Source: Maridesulfovibrio hydrothermalis AM13 = DSM 14728 (GTDB taxonomy: Bacteria; Desulfobacterota; Desulfovibrionia; Desulfovibrionales; Desulfovibrionaceae). Taken from it: DNA of 64,000 bases. The stretch covers positions 220,270 through 284,269 of the forward strand of contig NC_020055.1 of assembly GCF_000331025.1 (NCBI RefSeq), given 5' to 3'. A program made the position numbers and the translations under genes. This document shows positions 35,338 through 44,971 of this stretch, in pieces (positions within the stretch are counted from its first letter, which is position 1; every line of letters begins with the position of its first letter). Under the pieces are notes generated by a model that saw only the letters and a program-made list of their open reading frames with translations, was not told the DNA's origin and did no database searches.

Positions 35338-35479
35338 GCACAATGCCGTGCCGATTTGGAAGAACTCATGCCATGGAATATCGCAGATAACGCCGAAATA
35401 AAATAGTTACAGATAGTTCGTTCCCTCTTCATATATCAGCTTTGCAAGCTGTCACAGGTGCAGCTGTCTGAACGGTTAC
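35338..35479 (+). mobile_element. IS66-family relic C (right end only)
   Basis: 142 bases almost identical to the last part of the full IS66: the final tnpC codons ('AQCRADLEELMPWNIADNAE') and the right terminal region ending GTCTGAACGGTTAC. It interrupts the gene fragment at 35476-35586. Confidence 0.85.
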
Positions 35480-35586
35480 GTTACGAATAAGTTGTAGATT
35501 GTATGAGGGTTAGGGTTGAGTCGGTAGTGTTCTAACTCAGCGCGAGATTTTTCAATCATGTCTTTTGCTGTACGGATCGCGAACAT
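35476..35586 (-). pseudogene. N-terminal gene fragment interrupted by the IS66 end
   Basis: ATG (complement of 35584-35586) has TTGGAG upstream and encodes 'MFAIRTAKDMIEKSRAELEH' and 'YRLNPNPHTIYNLFVT'; the last two codons and stop come from the IS66 terminal repeat. The rest of the gene is lost. Family not recognised. It lies just downstream of the WYL regulator on the same strand and may have been part of that defence locus. Confidence 0.5.
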
Positions 35587-35641
35587 TTTTATCTCCAAGA
35601 GTTCAATAACTTAGTCAAGTCATTGATACCAAATGAGTTTG

Positions 35642-36481
35642 TTAAAATTCTATCAATTCCAACAGCCCCGTATTAATTAATACAATTTGCTGTTCCTTAG
35701 GTTTAATTCCCATCTTTTTCCGTTCTTCTTCTGTTCTGTGAAGACCGAGTTGTTTCAGCACGTAAAAAAGCATAGCTCTACGGACTTCAAAAACGGTTTC
35801 TCCATCTTCCATGTCGTAGTCCATCTCAATGGCTATTTTATGGTTTTCGCTCAATTCTGGGTGAGGACCTATCCGAACGAAGACAATTTCATCCCATTTT
35901 TCATCAACTAACCCTTCAGACTTTGACGGTCCTCGCTCGCCAGTTTCAACAATTCGCCCAAGGACGAAATCTCGGAATTGTTCCCGTAGTGAACAATATG
36001 CCCGAACATGCCACCTGAACCCATCATTACCGAAAGCATGCGGTGTGATACGTCTTCTGGTGGGCTTTGGGCTAGTCATAGAGCGGTACAAGATGTCAAT
36101 GGATTGATTCTCTGCCATTGTAGAAAGCAATACCCTAAGAATATCTGTTGGAATTGCTCTGTGAGGAACAGGCAGGCGCATCATTTCTGGCATTGGGGAA
36201 AGGAAGCCATCTTCAAGCAAAAGGTGTCCAAGCACCTGATCTGGTGATGGATTAATGATCAAAGGCTTAAAATTTATAGTCGGCTTATAAACTTTGGCAG
36301 ATGGGTCGTAGTGAGCATTATTCGGGGCGAGTTTGACATATTCTTTGATAGCGGCAGATGCACGTTCAAGGGATATGTCCAGATAGTCAGCCATGTCTTT
36401 TCTGCTCGCTCGTCCAAGCCAGAAAAGTCTGGCCTCAAAAAAGGCGAGACGTAGATATTTGTTGTTATGCTTGACCGTCAT
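35642..36481 (-). CDS. WYL-domain transcription regulator of the Wadjet locus (BrxR/CapW-like)
   Basis: 279 residues. An N-terminal winged helix ('WLGRASRKDMADYLDISLER', residues 22-41) is followed by the WYL domain ('ENQSIDILYRSMTSPKPTRR' to 'RWHVRAYCSLREQFRDFVLG', about 122-170) and a C-terminal extension with 'VFEVRRAMLFYVLKQLGLHR'. This layout is that of BrxR and CapW, repressors that guard phage-defence operons and are thought to be relieved by a ligand in the WYL pocket. It is divergent from jetA, with 112 bases between. Regulation of the Jet operon is inferred from this arrangement. Confidence 0.85.
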   Translation of the reverse strand: MTVKHNNKYLRLAFFEARLFWLGRASRKDMADYLDISLERASAAIKEYVKLAPNNAHYDPSAKVYKPTINFKPLIINPSPDQVLGHLLLEDGFLSPMPEMMRLPVPHRAIPTDILRVLLSTMAENQSIDILYRSMTSPKPTRRRITPHAFGNDGFRWHVRAYCSLREQFRDFVLGRIVETGERGPSKSEGLVDEKWDEIVFVRIGPHPELSENHKIAIEMDYDMEDGETVFEVRRAMLFYVLKQLGLHRTEEERKKMGIKPKEQQIVLINTGLLELIEF

Positions 36482-36593
36482 AAAAATAATGTATTAGAAA
36501 TTCAAACAGACGCGTAAAATCAACCACACAACTATAATCACACAGTGTTTAGTATAAGTCAACGCAATCGTGATTTGTTTTCAGGGGTTAATA
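36482..36593. promoter_or_regulatory. Divergent promoter region between the WYL regulator and jetA
   Basis: On the minus strand TTGACT (complement of 36556-36561) is followed after about 18 bases by ATTATA (complement of 36532-36537), fitting a promoter for the regulator gene. On the plus strand TATAAT (36532-36537) lies in reach of jetA, but its -35 is poor. The near-palindrome CACACAGTGTTTA around 36540-36552 overlaps both and is the best operator candidate. All assignments are by inspection. Confidence 0.4.
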
Positions 36594-37937
36594 ATGGCTT
36601 GGAACGATGTAATGGTCGCAGTCATGCGACTTGTCGACCTGTACGACACTTCGAAAATTCCAGAAAATTTTGCGGTTCAAATCGCTAAGGGCGGACGTAA
36701 GGAGTCCATCGATAATCCTGTCGCCGGAATGTTTTTTGACGCTGGAACTGCAATTTTAGAGTATCTGGATGCAACAGAAGAGGAGGCCCCCGGCACCTAC
36801 ACTCTTCTGAGTGTTGTCGTAAAAGATCTAAGAGAGGAGTTCCCTGAATTTTCAGAGGATGACTTTCATTTCGTGATCACGAAACTGACAGAAACATATC
36901 CTGTTTTTTTTGTACGTGACGAGGTAATGATAAAAAATACGTCACTCATTGATCGTGCTCCTGCGGGCAAGCGCATACGTCTTTCAGCTAAAGGTAGAAT
37001 GGCATTAGCATTGTCTGAAGCGGCTGAGGACTGGATCTATCTGGACCTTGATGCAGAGCGAATTGTCAGGGCGATAAATCGTGGAAATTTCGGTGAGGTC
37101 GAAAAGTTTTGCATTGCTATGAAGCAGAGCATCAAATCTGCAAGCCTACAAGTCCGCGCTATTCTTGAAAAGCCATCTACAAGTCTCATTAAAGAAGCTC
37201 TCTACACCGACAACCAACTTTATGCTGCAACTGTAAGTAAGATTCAATCTGTAGTTTCAAAGGGGCTAAGCAATATGCAAAGCCTTGAAACTCAAGAATT
37301 GATTGATAATTGGATAGAAATGAGGCCTGAGGATGAAGGTATTGAGTGGGCAATTAAAAACAACCTTCACACTGTAAATTCTCTAATCGAAACCATATCT
37401 CGAAATCTTGGCGAGATCCTTGTCCGTGCTCAACGCGATGGGGAAAGAACGCTTTCAATTCCAGACTTTCTTGATGCAGCGAATGCCTTTGCGCTGAACA
37501 GCGATGGAGATGTCGCAGTCTCAGCTATCAATTTCCTTTATCACCCTACAGACGAACACGCGTCCATAATGGATGTCATCAAACCTATCGAAGTAAAAAA
37601 GCCCAAGCCAAGGATTGTTGCTACGTTTGATGTGGGAGCTGCCGAGCAAGTGCTGACTATTGCCGATATTTTCCAAAGAAAGCATGGAGAAAAATTTCTT
37701 GCGTTGGCATCTGAGGGAAAGCTCTCACTATTCGATTTGGTTCGGGCTGGGGAACTCGATTCTGATAAGGTGAGTGATTTGGGTATTCTTCAGGGAGCAT
37801 TTCTTGATGCTAAGACTATGGGATTCTCAAAAGGTTTTTTCAACGTCTCGCTAGATACCAAGCAGCTGTCAGTTGAAGTTCAGAATAATATTTATATTTT
37901 TCAAGATCTTATCCTTCAATACACACCTGAGAGGTAA
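36594..37937 (+). CDS. jetA: JetA-like subunit of a Wadjet (SMC-type) anti-plasmid system
   Basis: 447 residues from ATG 36594 (AGGGG upstream); an in-frame ATG 8 codons earlier is less well placed. JetA is the kleisin-like subunit (MksF/DUF3375-type) that bridges the JetC heads. The N-terminal 110 residues look like winged helices ('VVKDLREEFPEFSEDDFHFV'), the middle (about 160-300) is helical, and a second winged helix ends the chain ('ALASEGKLSLFDLVRAGELD'). The assignment rests mainly on size and on the order A-B-C-D with recognisable JetC and JetD. Sequence is distant from the well-studied type I proteins. Confidence 0.72.
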   Translation: MAWNDVMVAVMRLVDLYDTSKIPENFAVQIAKGGRKESIDNPVAGMFFDAGTAILEYLDATEEEAPGTYTLLSVVVKDLREEFPEFSEDDFHFVITKLTETYPVFFVRDEVMIKNTSLIDRAPAGKRIRLSAKGRMALALSEAAEDWIYLDLDAERIVRAINRGNFGEVEKFCIAMKQSIKSASLQVRAILEKPSTSLIKEALYTDNQLYAATVSKIQSVVSKGLSNMQSLETQELIDNWIEMRPEDEGIEWAIKNNLHTVNSLIETISRNLGEILVRAQRDGERTLSIPDFLDAANAFALNSDGDVAVSAINFLYHPTDEHASIMDVIKPIEVKKPKPRIVATFDVGAAEQVLTIADIFQRKHGEKFLALASEGKLSLFDLVRAGELDSDKVSDLGILQGAFLDAKTMGFSKGFFNVSLDTKQLSVEVQNNIYIFQDLILQYTPER

Positions 37938-37940
37938 GTA

Positions 37941-38726
37941 ATGTTTCATGATGCAGAATTGTTCGGAAGAATAACAGGTTGGCTTTTTAGTCATCGTCAG
38001 ATCAGGACCAGAATTCCCAAAGGGGAGCGGTTTAAAGAAGGTGAAAAAGAACTTAGCCTTGAAATCCGTCGGATTGAAGACGATGAACGCGCTTTTCTTA
38101 TGGATTACTTTGCGTTCAATGGTTTCAAGCTCGTTGTTTTTGGCTGGGAAGAATTCAAAGGAATTCCTGAAGGAGGACAGATATGGACGATTATTCGTGA
38201 CCCTTTGGCAGGGAATCCACCACCCTGGATTTCAGAGGTCGAAGCCCGCTCCAGACTCTCATTGGGTACAGAGAGTAAGAAAGTGACTTGTATTTGGACT
38301 CTCGCTATCTATTTGCATTATTTGAGTTATACGTACACGCTGATAGGCCGGCACCCTTCTGAAATTTCTCGCTATGTGGATGCTGTTTTTACTAAAAGCC
38401 AACTTTTCGAATCTCTTAAGGAGTGGTTGAATGAGCTTGCGAAAGAAAACTCTCAGAAAACTGAAATAACGTCCATTTTGACAAGTGAGAGTGAACCACA
38501 GCTATATCGGCGTGTTTCAAACTTGCTCGATTTTCTTAAAGAAACGAATTGTATATCCTTCAGCAAAGAAGACGAGGCTTACAGTCAGACCCTTTTGGGA
38601 GCCGCCGAAGTTTTTGAGCATTACGATGGAGAAATCTCTTACCTCGTTCCTAAAGATGAAATAACCGAATATGACCTTGAGTCCATTCTTTTTGAAGAAC
38701 AGCAGGATAACACTCTGGAGAATTAA
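37941..38726 (+). CDS. jetB: JetB-like KITE subunit of the Wadjet system
   Basis: 261 residues, beginning 3 bases after the jetA stop. JetB is the MksE/DUF4194-type KITE protein that sits on the kleisin. Visible: a beta-rich N-terminal half ('RITGWLFSHRQIRTRIPKGE', 'GFKLVVFGWEEFKGIPEGGQ'), and a C-terminal winged-helix-like block ending 'DFLKETNCISFSKEDEAYSQ' and 'YLVPKDEITEYDL'. The last segment is what KITE subunits use in 'V-P..D' turns. Identification by operon context is stronger than by sequence. Confidence 0.68.
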   Translation: MFHDAELFGRITGWLFSHRQIRTRIPKGERFKEGEKELSLEIRRIEDDERAFLMDYFAFNGFKLVVFGWEEFKGIPEGGQIWTIIRDPLAGNPPPWISEVEARSRLSLGTESKKVTCIWTLAIYLHYLSYTYTLIGRHPSEISRYVDAVFTKSQLFESLKEWLNELAKENSQKTEITSILTSESEPQLYRRVSNLLDFLKETNCISFSKEDEAYSQTLLGAAEVFEHYDGEISYLVPKDEITEYDLESILFEEQQDNTLEN

Positions 38727-38727
38727 T

Positions 38728-41700
38728 ATGTCTTTAATGTTTCTGACCCAAGTAGTTAATTTTCTCAATGGAGATCAAAATGAGGAATGGACACCGTTTT
38801 ATATAAACTCAGTCATAATGTATCGAGGGTATCCGGCCATTTTTAAAGGGACAAATGGCATTGGGAAAACGACTATATCGAAGGCAACTCTTGCTTGTTT
38901 GGGTTGCAAAAATGATTTTATTTTGCACACTAAAGAACGGATGTCTCCTACTGACAGCACCATGAGTCATATTCGCGTTGAGTTTGTGCGTCCATATGCC
39001 GACCCAGAGCCCATGCAGGTGTCTTTGCCTATAGAGCAATTTGGGGTTCAGGGTGAGCACTGGGTCTTCGGGATTTGTGGACATAAAGGGACCGGAGATC
39101 TTATTCGATATAAATATAAAGGAACAATTGAGGATGTCTCATTAGGTAGCATTGTCGGTGGTAAGCACATTCTTCTGCCGGATGAAGATGTGCAGAGGAT
39201 GGTTGAGAATGCGGATGAGGGGGTGTTTTCCGTAAGCGAAACTGCATGGAAAAAAGAGGTCGCTCACCACATTCGTCCACGTCAATTACGCATGCTTGAA
39301 AAGTTTCAACGCCAAGGAGCTGGAGATCATTCTGCCACATTATTTGATGTTCAGCCGAAGGGAATAGAGAGGTACGATCAGGCTTTTTTTTATGGTCAGA
39401 TTGTCCCTGAACTTATGGATGGATTACATTCTGAAAAGAAGGATGGAAATGCTGAGGATGAAGAGATAATTGAGTCCTTTGAGGACACTGTCGTTCAAGG
39501 TTCTCAGAAGTTAATCCAAGCCAAGATAAAGCTTGAGGAAACGAAAACACGAATTAAAAATCTTAAAAATTTGCAAACTGGTCTTGTTGAGCTTGGCCAG
39601 AAGGCGCATGACTATTCTGAATCCAAGGGAGACTACCAGAAGGAACTAGGTAAAGTGGCTGAGATCGGTGTGGCCCTTGATGCTGTTAGCCGTCGAGAAC
39701 TTGCAGGCGTTCCTAAATGGATTGGGCATTCTGACGAAGTCGTAGAGAAATTACTTAAACATATGGCTATAAGTCCTGGAATCGGTCCATGTATCCGTCC
39801 TCAAGGGATTGACGAGTTGTTAGGAATAAGAAAGGGCAGGACAACTGCCTTACTTTCTGACACTGATATAAAATACACTAAGTCTCTTCAACCTATTGAA
39901 ATTATTGACGAGAGAACTCGCGCAAAAAAAGGTGAGCCTTATTCTGGTTCTTTTCTTTCTTTGATCAACTCTTTAGATTTTATCGATACTGTTCCAGCTA
40001 GTGTTCTTAAGGGACAACCTCAAAATGAGCTACACCGCCGGGAGGGGCTGAAGCAGACAATCGAAATGGCCTTTGCTCATTTTAGTGAAAAGATGGACAC
40101 AAGCCCACATCGAAAATCCATGGCGGCCCTTGAAAAAAAAGAAAGCACAGAAAGGTCACACCGCGACTCCCAAAAAGGGAAGTCTGATAATATTGAAAAA
40201 AATATCAAAGAGATAGAGGGCATGCGAGATAGTATGGCCAAATCACGTGCGGCTTGGGAAACTATGCGTGATAGTGAGGAATTCTATTCAAGCCAACTCT
40301 ATGAGCCCAGACAAACAGGTGAATGCGTTCAAGACAAGTTTCAAGAGTTGGATGCTAAGGTTAGCCGCTTGGATCAGATGATTGGTGGTATAGGGGATAA
40401 GGAAAAGAATCTGCATCTATTTAGGAAAAAGTATGGCGTCAAAGCTGACCCTCTTCAGATCAAAAGCAGTCTCGAAGAAGATCTAGATGGAACAATGTTC
40501 AAAAAAGTTTTGTATGAAGCATCATTTGGGCATCTAACTTCTGAAAAGGATTGCTTCGCTTTGAAGATCCCATCGTTGGAAGTTGATTCTGCAGAGGCTG
40601 CTAACAAGTTTTCAGCTATTTCGAATCAAAAAGAGGCTTGGGGGCATGTGCAAGAGATGTTTCAGGGCCTGAGCTATGAGACTATACGTGAGCAATTGAA
40701 TGAGCAGGAAAGAACTCTTGATAAGGATTTTGATGACGCAAAAAATGAAAAGAGGCTCTTCAAGGAACACACACAAGAGCAGCTCAGGCTTGGACACGCT
40801 GTTATCAAAAAGAGCACTGAACAGTCAGACACTCTTTTGGGTGACGTTAATGCCAGTGAGAAGTCGCTTCAAGATATTCTTTGTACACTTAAGAGTCTTG
40901 AGGATTTTAGAGCAGAATATGGTGAAGAAACTACCCCTGAAATTGAACTTGACCTTTTGAATAAAAAACAGCTCAAGATAGCGAAGCGTATCGAATACTT
41001 AAAAGAAAAAATTGAAGAGTTTAAGAAGCAATTAAATATACTTGAAACAAAACAAGGTGCGCCATCAGGTATTGTGGCTGATGCCTTGAACATGGTGCAG
41101 GAGAAAATCAATTTTCAAATGTTGTTTGAAGTGATCGAGGCGGAAGCTAATCTTTCTACTGAACAGAAAAAAGAAGCTCTTGAGCTGCTCTCTGCAACGC
41201 TCTTTGCCCCAGTAGTTGAAAGCAATAAAGAAGCTCAAGTTATTGCAAATACATTCGAAAGAAAGAATTACCCTATCCCTGTCTTTCTGCTCAATGGTTT
41301 TCGAAAGCTTCTAAAAAACAATGAGCTTTCAAGGTTGTCTGACGCCATATTTGCTCACAAGAGCAAAATGGTGGATATCATTCTTAACAAGAATGAACGC
41401 GAAGCATTAAAGGCTCGCCTTGAAAAAAAGATTGTCACCTACGGTCGAGCCTTAATTATTGGAGAGGAAGTAGCTGTAAAAATTGGCCCGTCATCGTCTT
41501 TGGCGAAAGCATTGATAGGTGCACAGGCCGCAGTAGAGCTTGATGTCGAGACATTAGTTTTAGAAAGTTTTTCTGAGGTATATAGCAAAGCCAAATATTT
41601 TATCCATATCCCTGAGGTATTGAATAACGCCTATATTACTTGGGGTGAGCCCATACATAAACTACATTCTTTTGAAAACGATTTCGCTGGCCTCCTGAAG

Positions 41701-43797
41701 CTGCAAGTCGATCAGGCTCGATGCGTTCATGGTGTAGAGGAAGCATCTTTTCAGAAGATAGAATCAGCAGTTGTAAATCTGCATGAGGATCTAAGCGCGG
41801 CTACAAAGAGGCTGCAAAGCACTGCAGAGCAATTCGAGGGAAGTCTTGTTAGCTATGAGGCGGAGAGACATAAAGAGGCGGAAAGTATCCAGATTAAAGT
41901 GATGGTTGCCGAGAAAAGTCTTACTGATTTTAAAGAAAAATTTCGCAATGATAGTCCGTTTGCAACAAACTTCGCTCTCGCAAAGGGGTTTAGTGATTCA
42001 CTATATGAAGATGCGGAGCAGGAAAATCGTAACGCAAAGGCAAACCTCAAATCTTATAACGGGGTACTCGAAGAAAGTAATGATTCTCTGATTGCAATAT
42101 CTGCCTGGATGGCAGAGTTGAAGGTACGAATAGAGAAATTCAGCAATCAATTGGGTATGTTCGATTTTGAAGATTTGGCAACGTTTATCACTAGTGGTGA
42201 GGGGAAAGATAAAGGCGTATTGATCGAGCTTTGTGAGCAAACGAAAGAAGAACGAACAGAATGGATGGAACTCCTCAAGTATGAATATGATCTGGCTCAA
42301 GAATATGTTCCTCAAAAAAAGGAAGATGAAAATCTTCTGGAGCGGTTGAGTTCTTTAGGAGAGGAACTTGGTAAAATCGATGCTGAGATCAAATCTACCA
42401 ACGAGCGTCTTGAGGGGATAAATAGGGCTTATACCCACCTGAAGACTGAGTCTATGGAATATGATCTTCAAATCTTGAAAATTCAAATGAAACGCAAAGG
42501 TTTTGCCTCTCTGCTTGGCGAAATTGAGAGTTTGGACAAGAAAGAAGATTCATCAGAAATTGAAATTGTCAGGAGGCACGTCGATAGTGTTTTCAAAGCA
42601 GTGGATGAAGAAAAATTTGAATCTCTGGTTGAATCTGCAAGAGCAATTGCCTCGACGCTTGAAGCGTTCAAAGCGGAGAGTAAGGTTGAACGGGCAAAAA
42701 CTGCTAAAAATAAGATGACAACGAAGAAGGACGCATTTGGTGATGCGTGCGACAGGTTTGTAGAAGATAACAAAGAGAAGATTTTAACCGGCATGGCCAA
42801 TGACCTTTTGAGTGCCAAGAATCAACCCTGTATGATCGGTAAAATAATTCAAGGGAAGCGAAGGGAAATCGAAGAGAAAGATCAGCATTACAATGTCCAG
42901 AAAGGCATCTTTGACGATCTTTGGAAGGATCTGCTCATAAGAATGAGAAATATGTCGGATCAAGCTAAGGATTCTTTCCGGCTTCTAAGGCGTGTTTGCA
43001 ATAAATATAAAGACGGATCAACCTTCTTTTTGGATGCTGATGTTGCCTCTGATGAAGCTATTCTGGATACTTTGGAGGAAATTAGGGACAGGGTAGAGCT
43101 CCAAAATGCAAAGCTTCAACTCGAGTTGGACAGGGGAAACATTTCTCCAAAGCATGCCAAAAGGACAGCCGAAAAAGGATACAATAGCCAGTTTATGGCA
43201 GAGGTCCGCGCCACCCTTTTCAAGAGTTTTTTCATCAATGTATCGATAAAATTTAGACATCCTGAAATAGCCGGATATAATAAGCGGTTGTATGACGATA
43301 GTAAATTGAGTGATGGTCAAAAGACAGCCTTGCAATTGCTCATGGTCGTTAGGCTGGCGGAGTACGCGATTTACCGCGATCGTTTAAAGGAAAGGCCTCG
43401 TGGACGAGCCAGAAGTAAAATTCAGACTGAGCACAGCTTTATCCTTTTAGATGGCATGCTTTCGAACTTATCTGACGATGACCTCATTTCCGAAAGCCTC
43501 AGTGCTTTGAAATCATGTCTTGGTTCATTTCAGTTGATTGGGTTTATTCATAACCGTGGATATGTGAATAATTACGATGTTTTTCCATGTTATAACGAGG
43601 CGCGGAAATGGGATATAAAGCGCCCCAATAAATCTTCTTCCAAGTGGGTGAGAGTTTTGGACATAGATAAAGATGGAGAAAAGATTGATCACACTTCAGG
43701 TGTTGAGGTCTGGCATTCTGCGGTAGTGCCACTTGAATCCGAACAGATTGGCTTAACGTTTGATGATAGTGTTGAAGATGAGGCGGAGGCCAGATGA
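38728..43797 (+). CDS. jetC: JetC-like giant SMC ATPase of the Wadjet system
   Basis: 1,689 residues from ATG 38728 (CTGGAG upstream); larger than E. coli MukB (1,486) and far above the roughly 1,100 residues of characterised type I JetC. Walker A is 'IFKGTNGIGKTTISKAT' (about residues 34-50). Long coiled-coil stretches fill about 240-330, 440-570, 670-860, 1030-1130 and 1180-1400. The C-terminal head has the signature 'KLSDGQKTALQLLMVV', a Walker B strand 'SFILLDGMLSNLSDDDL' and a switch His in 'LIGFIHNRG'. The residue after the Walker B Asp is Gly, where the catalytic Glu is normally found. It should form the DNA-loop-extruding motor that detects small circular DNA. ATG of jetD overlaps its stop. 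Confidence 0.83.
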   Translation: MSLMFLTQVVNFLNGDQNEEWTPFYINSVIMYRGYPAIFKGTNGIGKTTISKATLACLGCKNDFILHTKERMSPTDSTMSHIRVEFVRPYADPEPMQVSLPIEQFGVQGEHWVFGICGHKGTGDLIRYKYKGTIEDVSLGSIVGGKHILLPDEDVQRMVENADEGVFSVSETAWKKEVAHHIRPRQLRMLEKFQRQGAGDHSATLFDVQPKGIERYDQAFFYGQIVPELMDGLHSEKKDGNAEDEEIIESFEDTVVQGSQKLIQAKIKLEETKTRIKNLKNLQTGLVELGQKAHDYSESKGDYQKELGKVAEIGVALDAVSRRELAGVPKWIGHSDEVVEKLLKHMAISPGIGPCIRPQGIDELLGIRKGRTTALLSDTDIKYTKSLQPIEIIDERTRAKKGEPYSGSFLSLINSLDFIDTVPASVLKGQPQNELHRREGLKQTIEMAFAHFSEKMDTSPHRKSMAALEKKESTERSHRDSQKGKSDNIEKNIKEIEGMRDSMAKSRAAWETMRDSEEFYSSQLYEPRQTGECVQDKFQELDAKVSRLDQMIGGIGDKEKNLHLFRKKYGVKADPLQIKSSLEEDLDGTMFKKVLYEASFGHLTSEKDCFALKIPSLEVDSAEAANKFSAISNQKEAWGHVQEMFQGLSYETIREQLNEQERTLDKDFDDAKNEKRLFKEHTQEQLRLGHAVIKKSTEQSDTLLGDVNASEKSLQDILCTLKSLEDFRAEYGEETTPEIELDLLNKKQLKIAKRIEYLKEKIEEFKKQLNILETKQGAPSGIVADALNMVQEKINFQMLFEVIEAEANLSTEQKKEALELLSATLFAPVVESNKEAQVIANTFERKNYPIPVFLLNGFRKLLKNNELSRLSDAIFAHKSKMVDIILNKNEREALKARLEKKIVTYGRALIIGEEVAVKIGPSSSLAKALIGAQAAVELDVETLVLESFSEVYSKAKYFIHIPEVLNNAYITWGEPIHKLHSFENDFAGLLKLQVDQARCVHGVEEASFQKIESAVVNLHEDLSAATKRLQSTAEQFEGSLVSYEAERHKEAESIQIKVMVAEKSLTDFKEKFRNDSPFATNFALAKGFSDSLYEDAEQENRNAKANLKSYNGVLEESNDSLIAISAWMAELKVRIEKFSNQLGMFDFEDLATFITSGEGKDKGVLIELCEQTKEERTEWMELLKYEYDLAQEYVPQKKEDENLLERLSSLGEELGKIDAEIKSTNERLEGINRAYTHLKTESMEYDLQILKIQMKRKGFASLLGEIESLDKKEDSSEIEIVRRHVDSVFKAVDEEKFESLVESARAIASTLEAFKAESKVERAKTAKNKMTTKKDAFGDACDRFVEDNKEKILTGMANDLLSAKNQPCMIGKIIQGKRREIEEKDQHYNVQKGIFDDLWKDLLIRMRNMSDQAKDSFRLLRRVCNKYKDGSTFFLDADVASDEAILDTLEEIRDRVELQNAKLQLELDRGNISPKHAKRTAEKGYNSQFMAEVRATLFKSFFINVSIKFRHPEIAGYNKRLYDDSKLSDGQKTALQLLMVVRLAEYAIYRDRLKERPRGRARSKIQTEHSFILLDGMLSNLSDDDLISESLSALKSCLGSFQLIGFIHNRGYVNNYDVFPCYNEARKWDIKRPNKSSSKWVRVLDIDKDGEKIDHTSGVEVWHSAVVPLESEQIGLTFDDSVEDEAEAR

Positions 43798-44942
43798 CAC
43801 AGCAAAAGGAGAATGTCGTTAGAGAAGTTCTTCGGAAAATGGCAGGCAAAAATGCCAACCTCAACCCTGGAAAGCTTCAAAATCGAATAATGCGCCTAAC
43901 TGGACTTGATACCGTCTCAATAAAAGTTGCGATGCAAGCACTACTCGACAAAAAAGAGATTGAGGCAGTCGGCTGGGATTCAACGAATTGTATGCCGCTT
44001 GGCAAAATGTCCTTGAGCCTTAAGCCTCTTCCTGTTGAACCGCATGTGCATTCCTGGCAACAAGCTGTGTCAGGATCATCCCTTGATACAAAAGCCAAAA
44101 ACGCTCTTTCTAACAAGCGAATTGCTGGCAAAATGAAAGGTGCTTCTGATGATTTTATGGCCGAACTGATCAGATCACTAGAAGTTTTGATTCAAAATCA
44201 AGATGACATACCAGAAGGAAGCCCGTTGTTTGAGGCCAGCGCAAGGTTTCTTTGTGGATCTTCAAAAATGCTCGATGATCTTGGCCCAACCCTGTTAAAA
44301 ACGATCGGTTTAGATGTTGATCGTTTTTCGCGGTCACCAAGGTTTGTGATAGTGGCAGGTCCTCCTTCTCCAGAAGCTGTTGTTCTTATTGAAAATCCGC
44401 ACTCTTTTGAAAGAGCTATTCAAAGCGACTCTTCTTGTGCTTACGTTTGTACATATGGATTTGGTCTGACGATGAGTCATGATGGATATGGAACCCTTTT
44501 GCTTGACAATATCACAATCCATCTTCGGCATCTGAAAACATTGGTTCGGTGTGGAAATCCTCCAAAAATTGGGAATCTACTTAAACATCCAAAATTGTTC
44601 TTTTGGGGTGACTTAGATCTTTCAGGAATGCGAATATATGATTCATTACATCTAAAATATCCACGTATACGGCTCTCAGCTTTATACGGACCAATGTTGA
44701 AGTCATTGAAGGAAGGAAAAAGTCATCCCTATATCTCGGCTGCAGGGAAAGGAAAACCAGGACAGCCTGTACAACACAAAAAACTCGGTAAATTAAAAGA
44801 CTCTGTTGCACAAAGGCTCGCTAGTATTTGTGCTCAACGCGCTGTTGATCAAGAGGTAGTTTGTGAGGGATTCCAAGAGTTGAGTAAAAAATCTCTCAGT
44901 GAAGATACAATTGAAAAATTTTTTCATGAGACGCAAGAATAG
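43794..44942 (+). CDS. jetD: JetD-like Toprim nuclease subunit of the Wadjet system
   Basis: 382 residues, starting in the ATGA overlap with jetC. The C-terminal half is the DUF2220 Toprim domain: the catalytic Glu in 'EAVVLIENPHSF' (about 196-207) and the metal-binding pair in 'LFFWGDLDLSGMRIYDSL' (about 268-285). The N-terminal part (about 1-170) is the DUF3322-like wing that contacts the SMC complex. JetD is the subunit that cleaves circular plasmid DNA. Catalytic residues are all present, so the effector appears active. Confidence 0.87.
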   Translation: MTQQKENVVREVLRKMAGKNANLNPGKLQNRIMRLTGLDTVSIKVAMQALLDKKEIEAVGWDSTNCMPLGKMSLSLKPLPVEPHVHSWQQAVSGSSLDTKAKNALSNKRIAGKMKGASDDFMAELIRSLEVLIQNQDDIPEGSPLFEASARFLCGSSKMLDDLGPTLLKTIGLDVDRFSRSPRFVIVAGPPSPEAVVLIENPHSFERAIQSDSSCAYVCTYGFGLTMSHDGYGTLLLDNITIHLRHLKTLVRCGNPPKIGNLLKHPKLFFWGDLDLSGMRIYDSLHLKYPRIRLSALYGPMLKSLKEGKSHPYISAAGKGKPGQPVQHKKLGKLKDSVAQRLASICAQRAVDQEVVCEGFQELSKKSLSEDTIEKFFHETQE

Positions 44943-44971
44943 TGCAAGTTAAACCATAGGAGAGATCTAAA

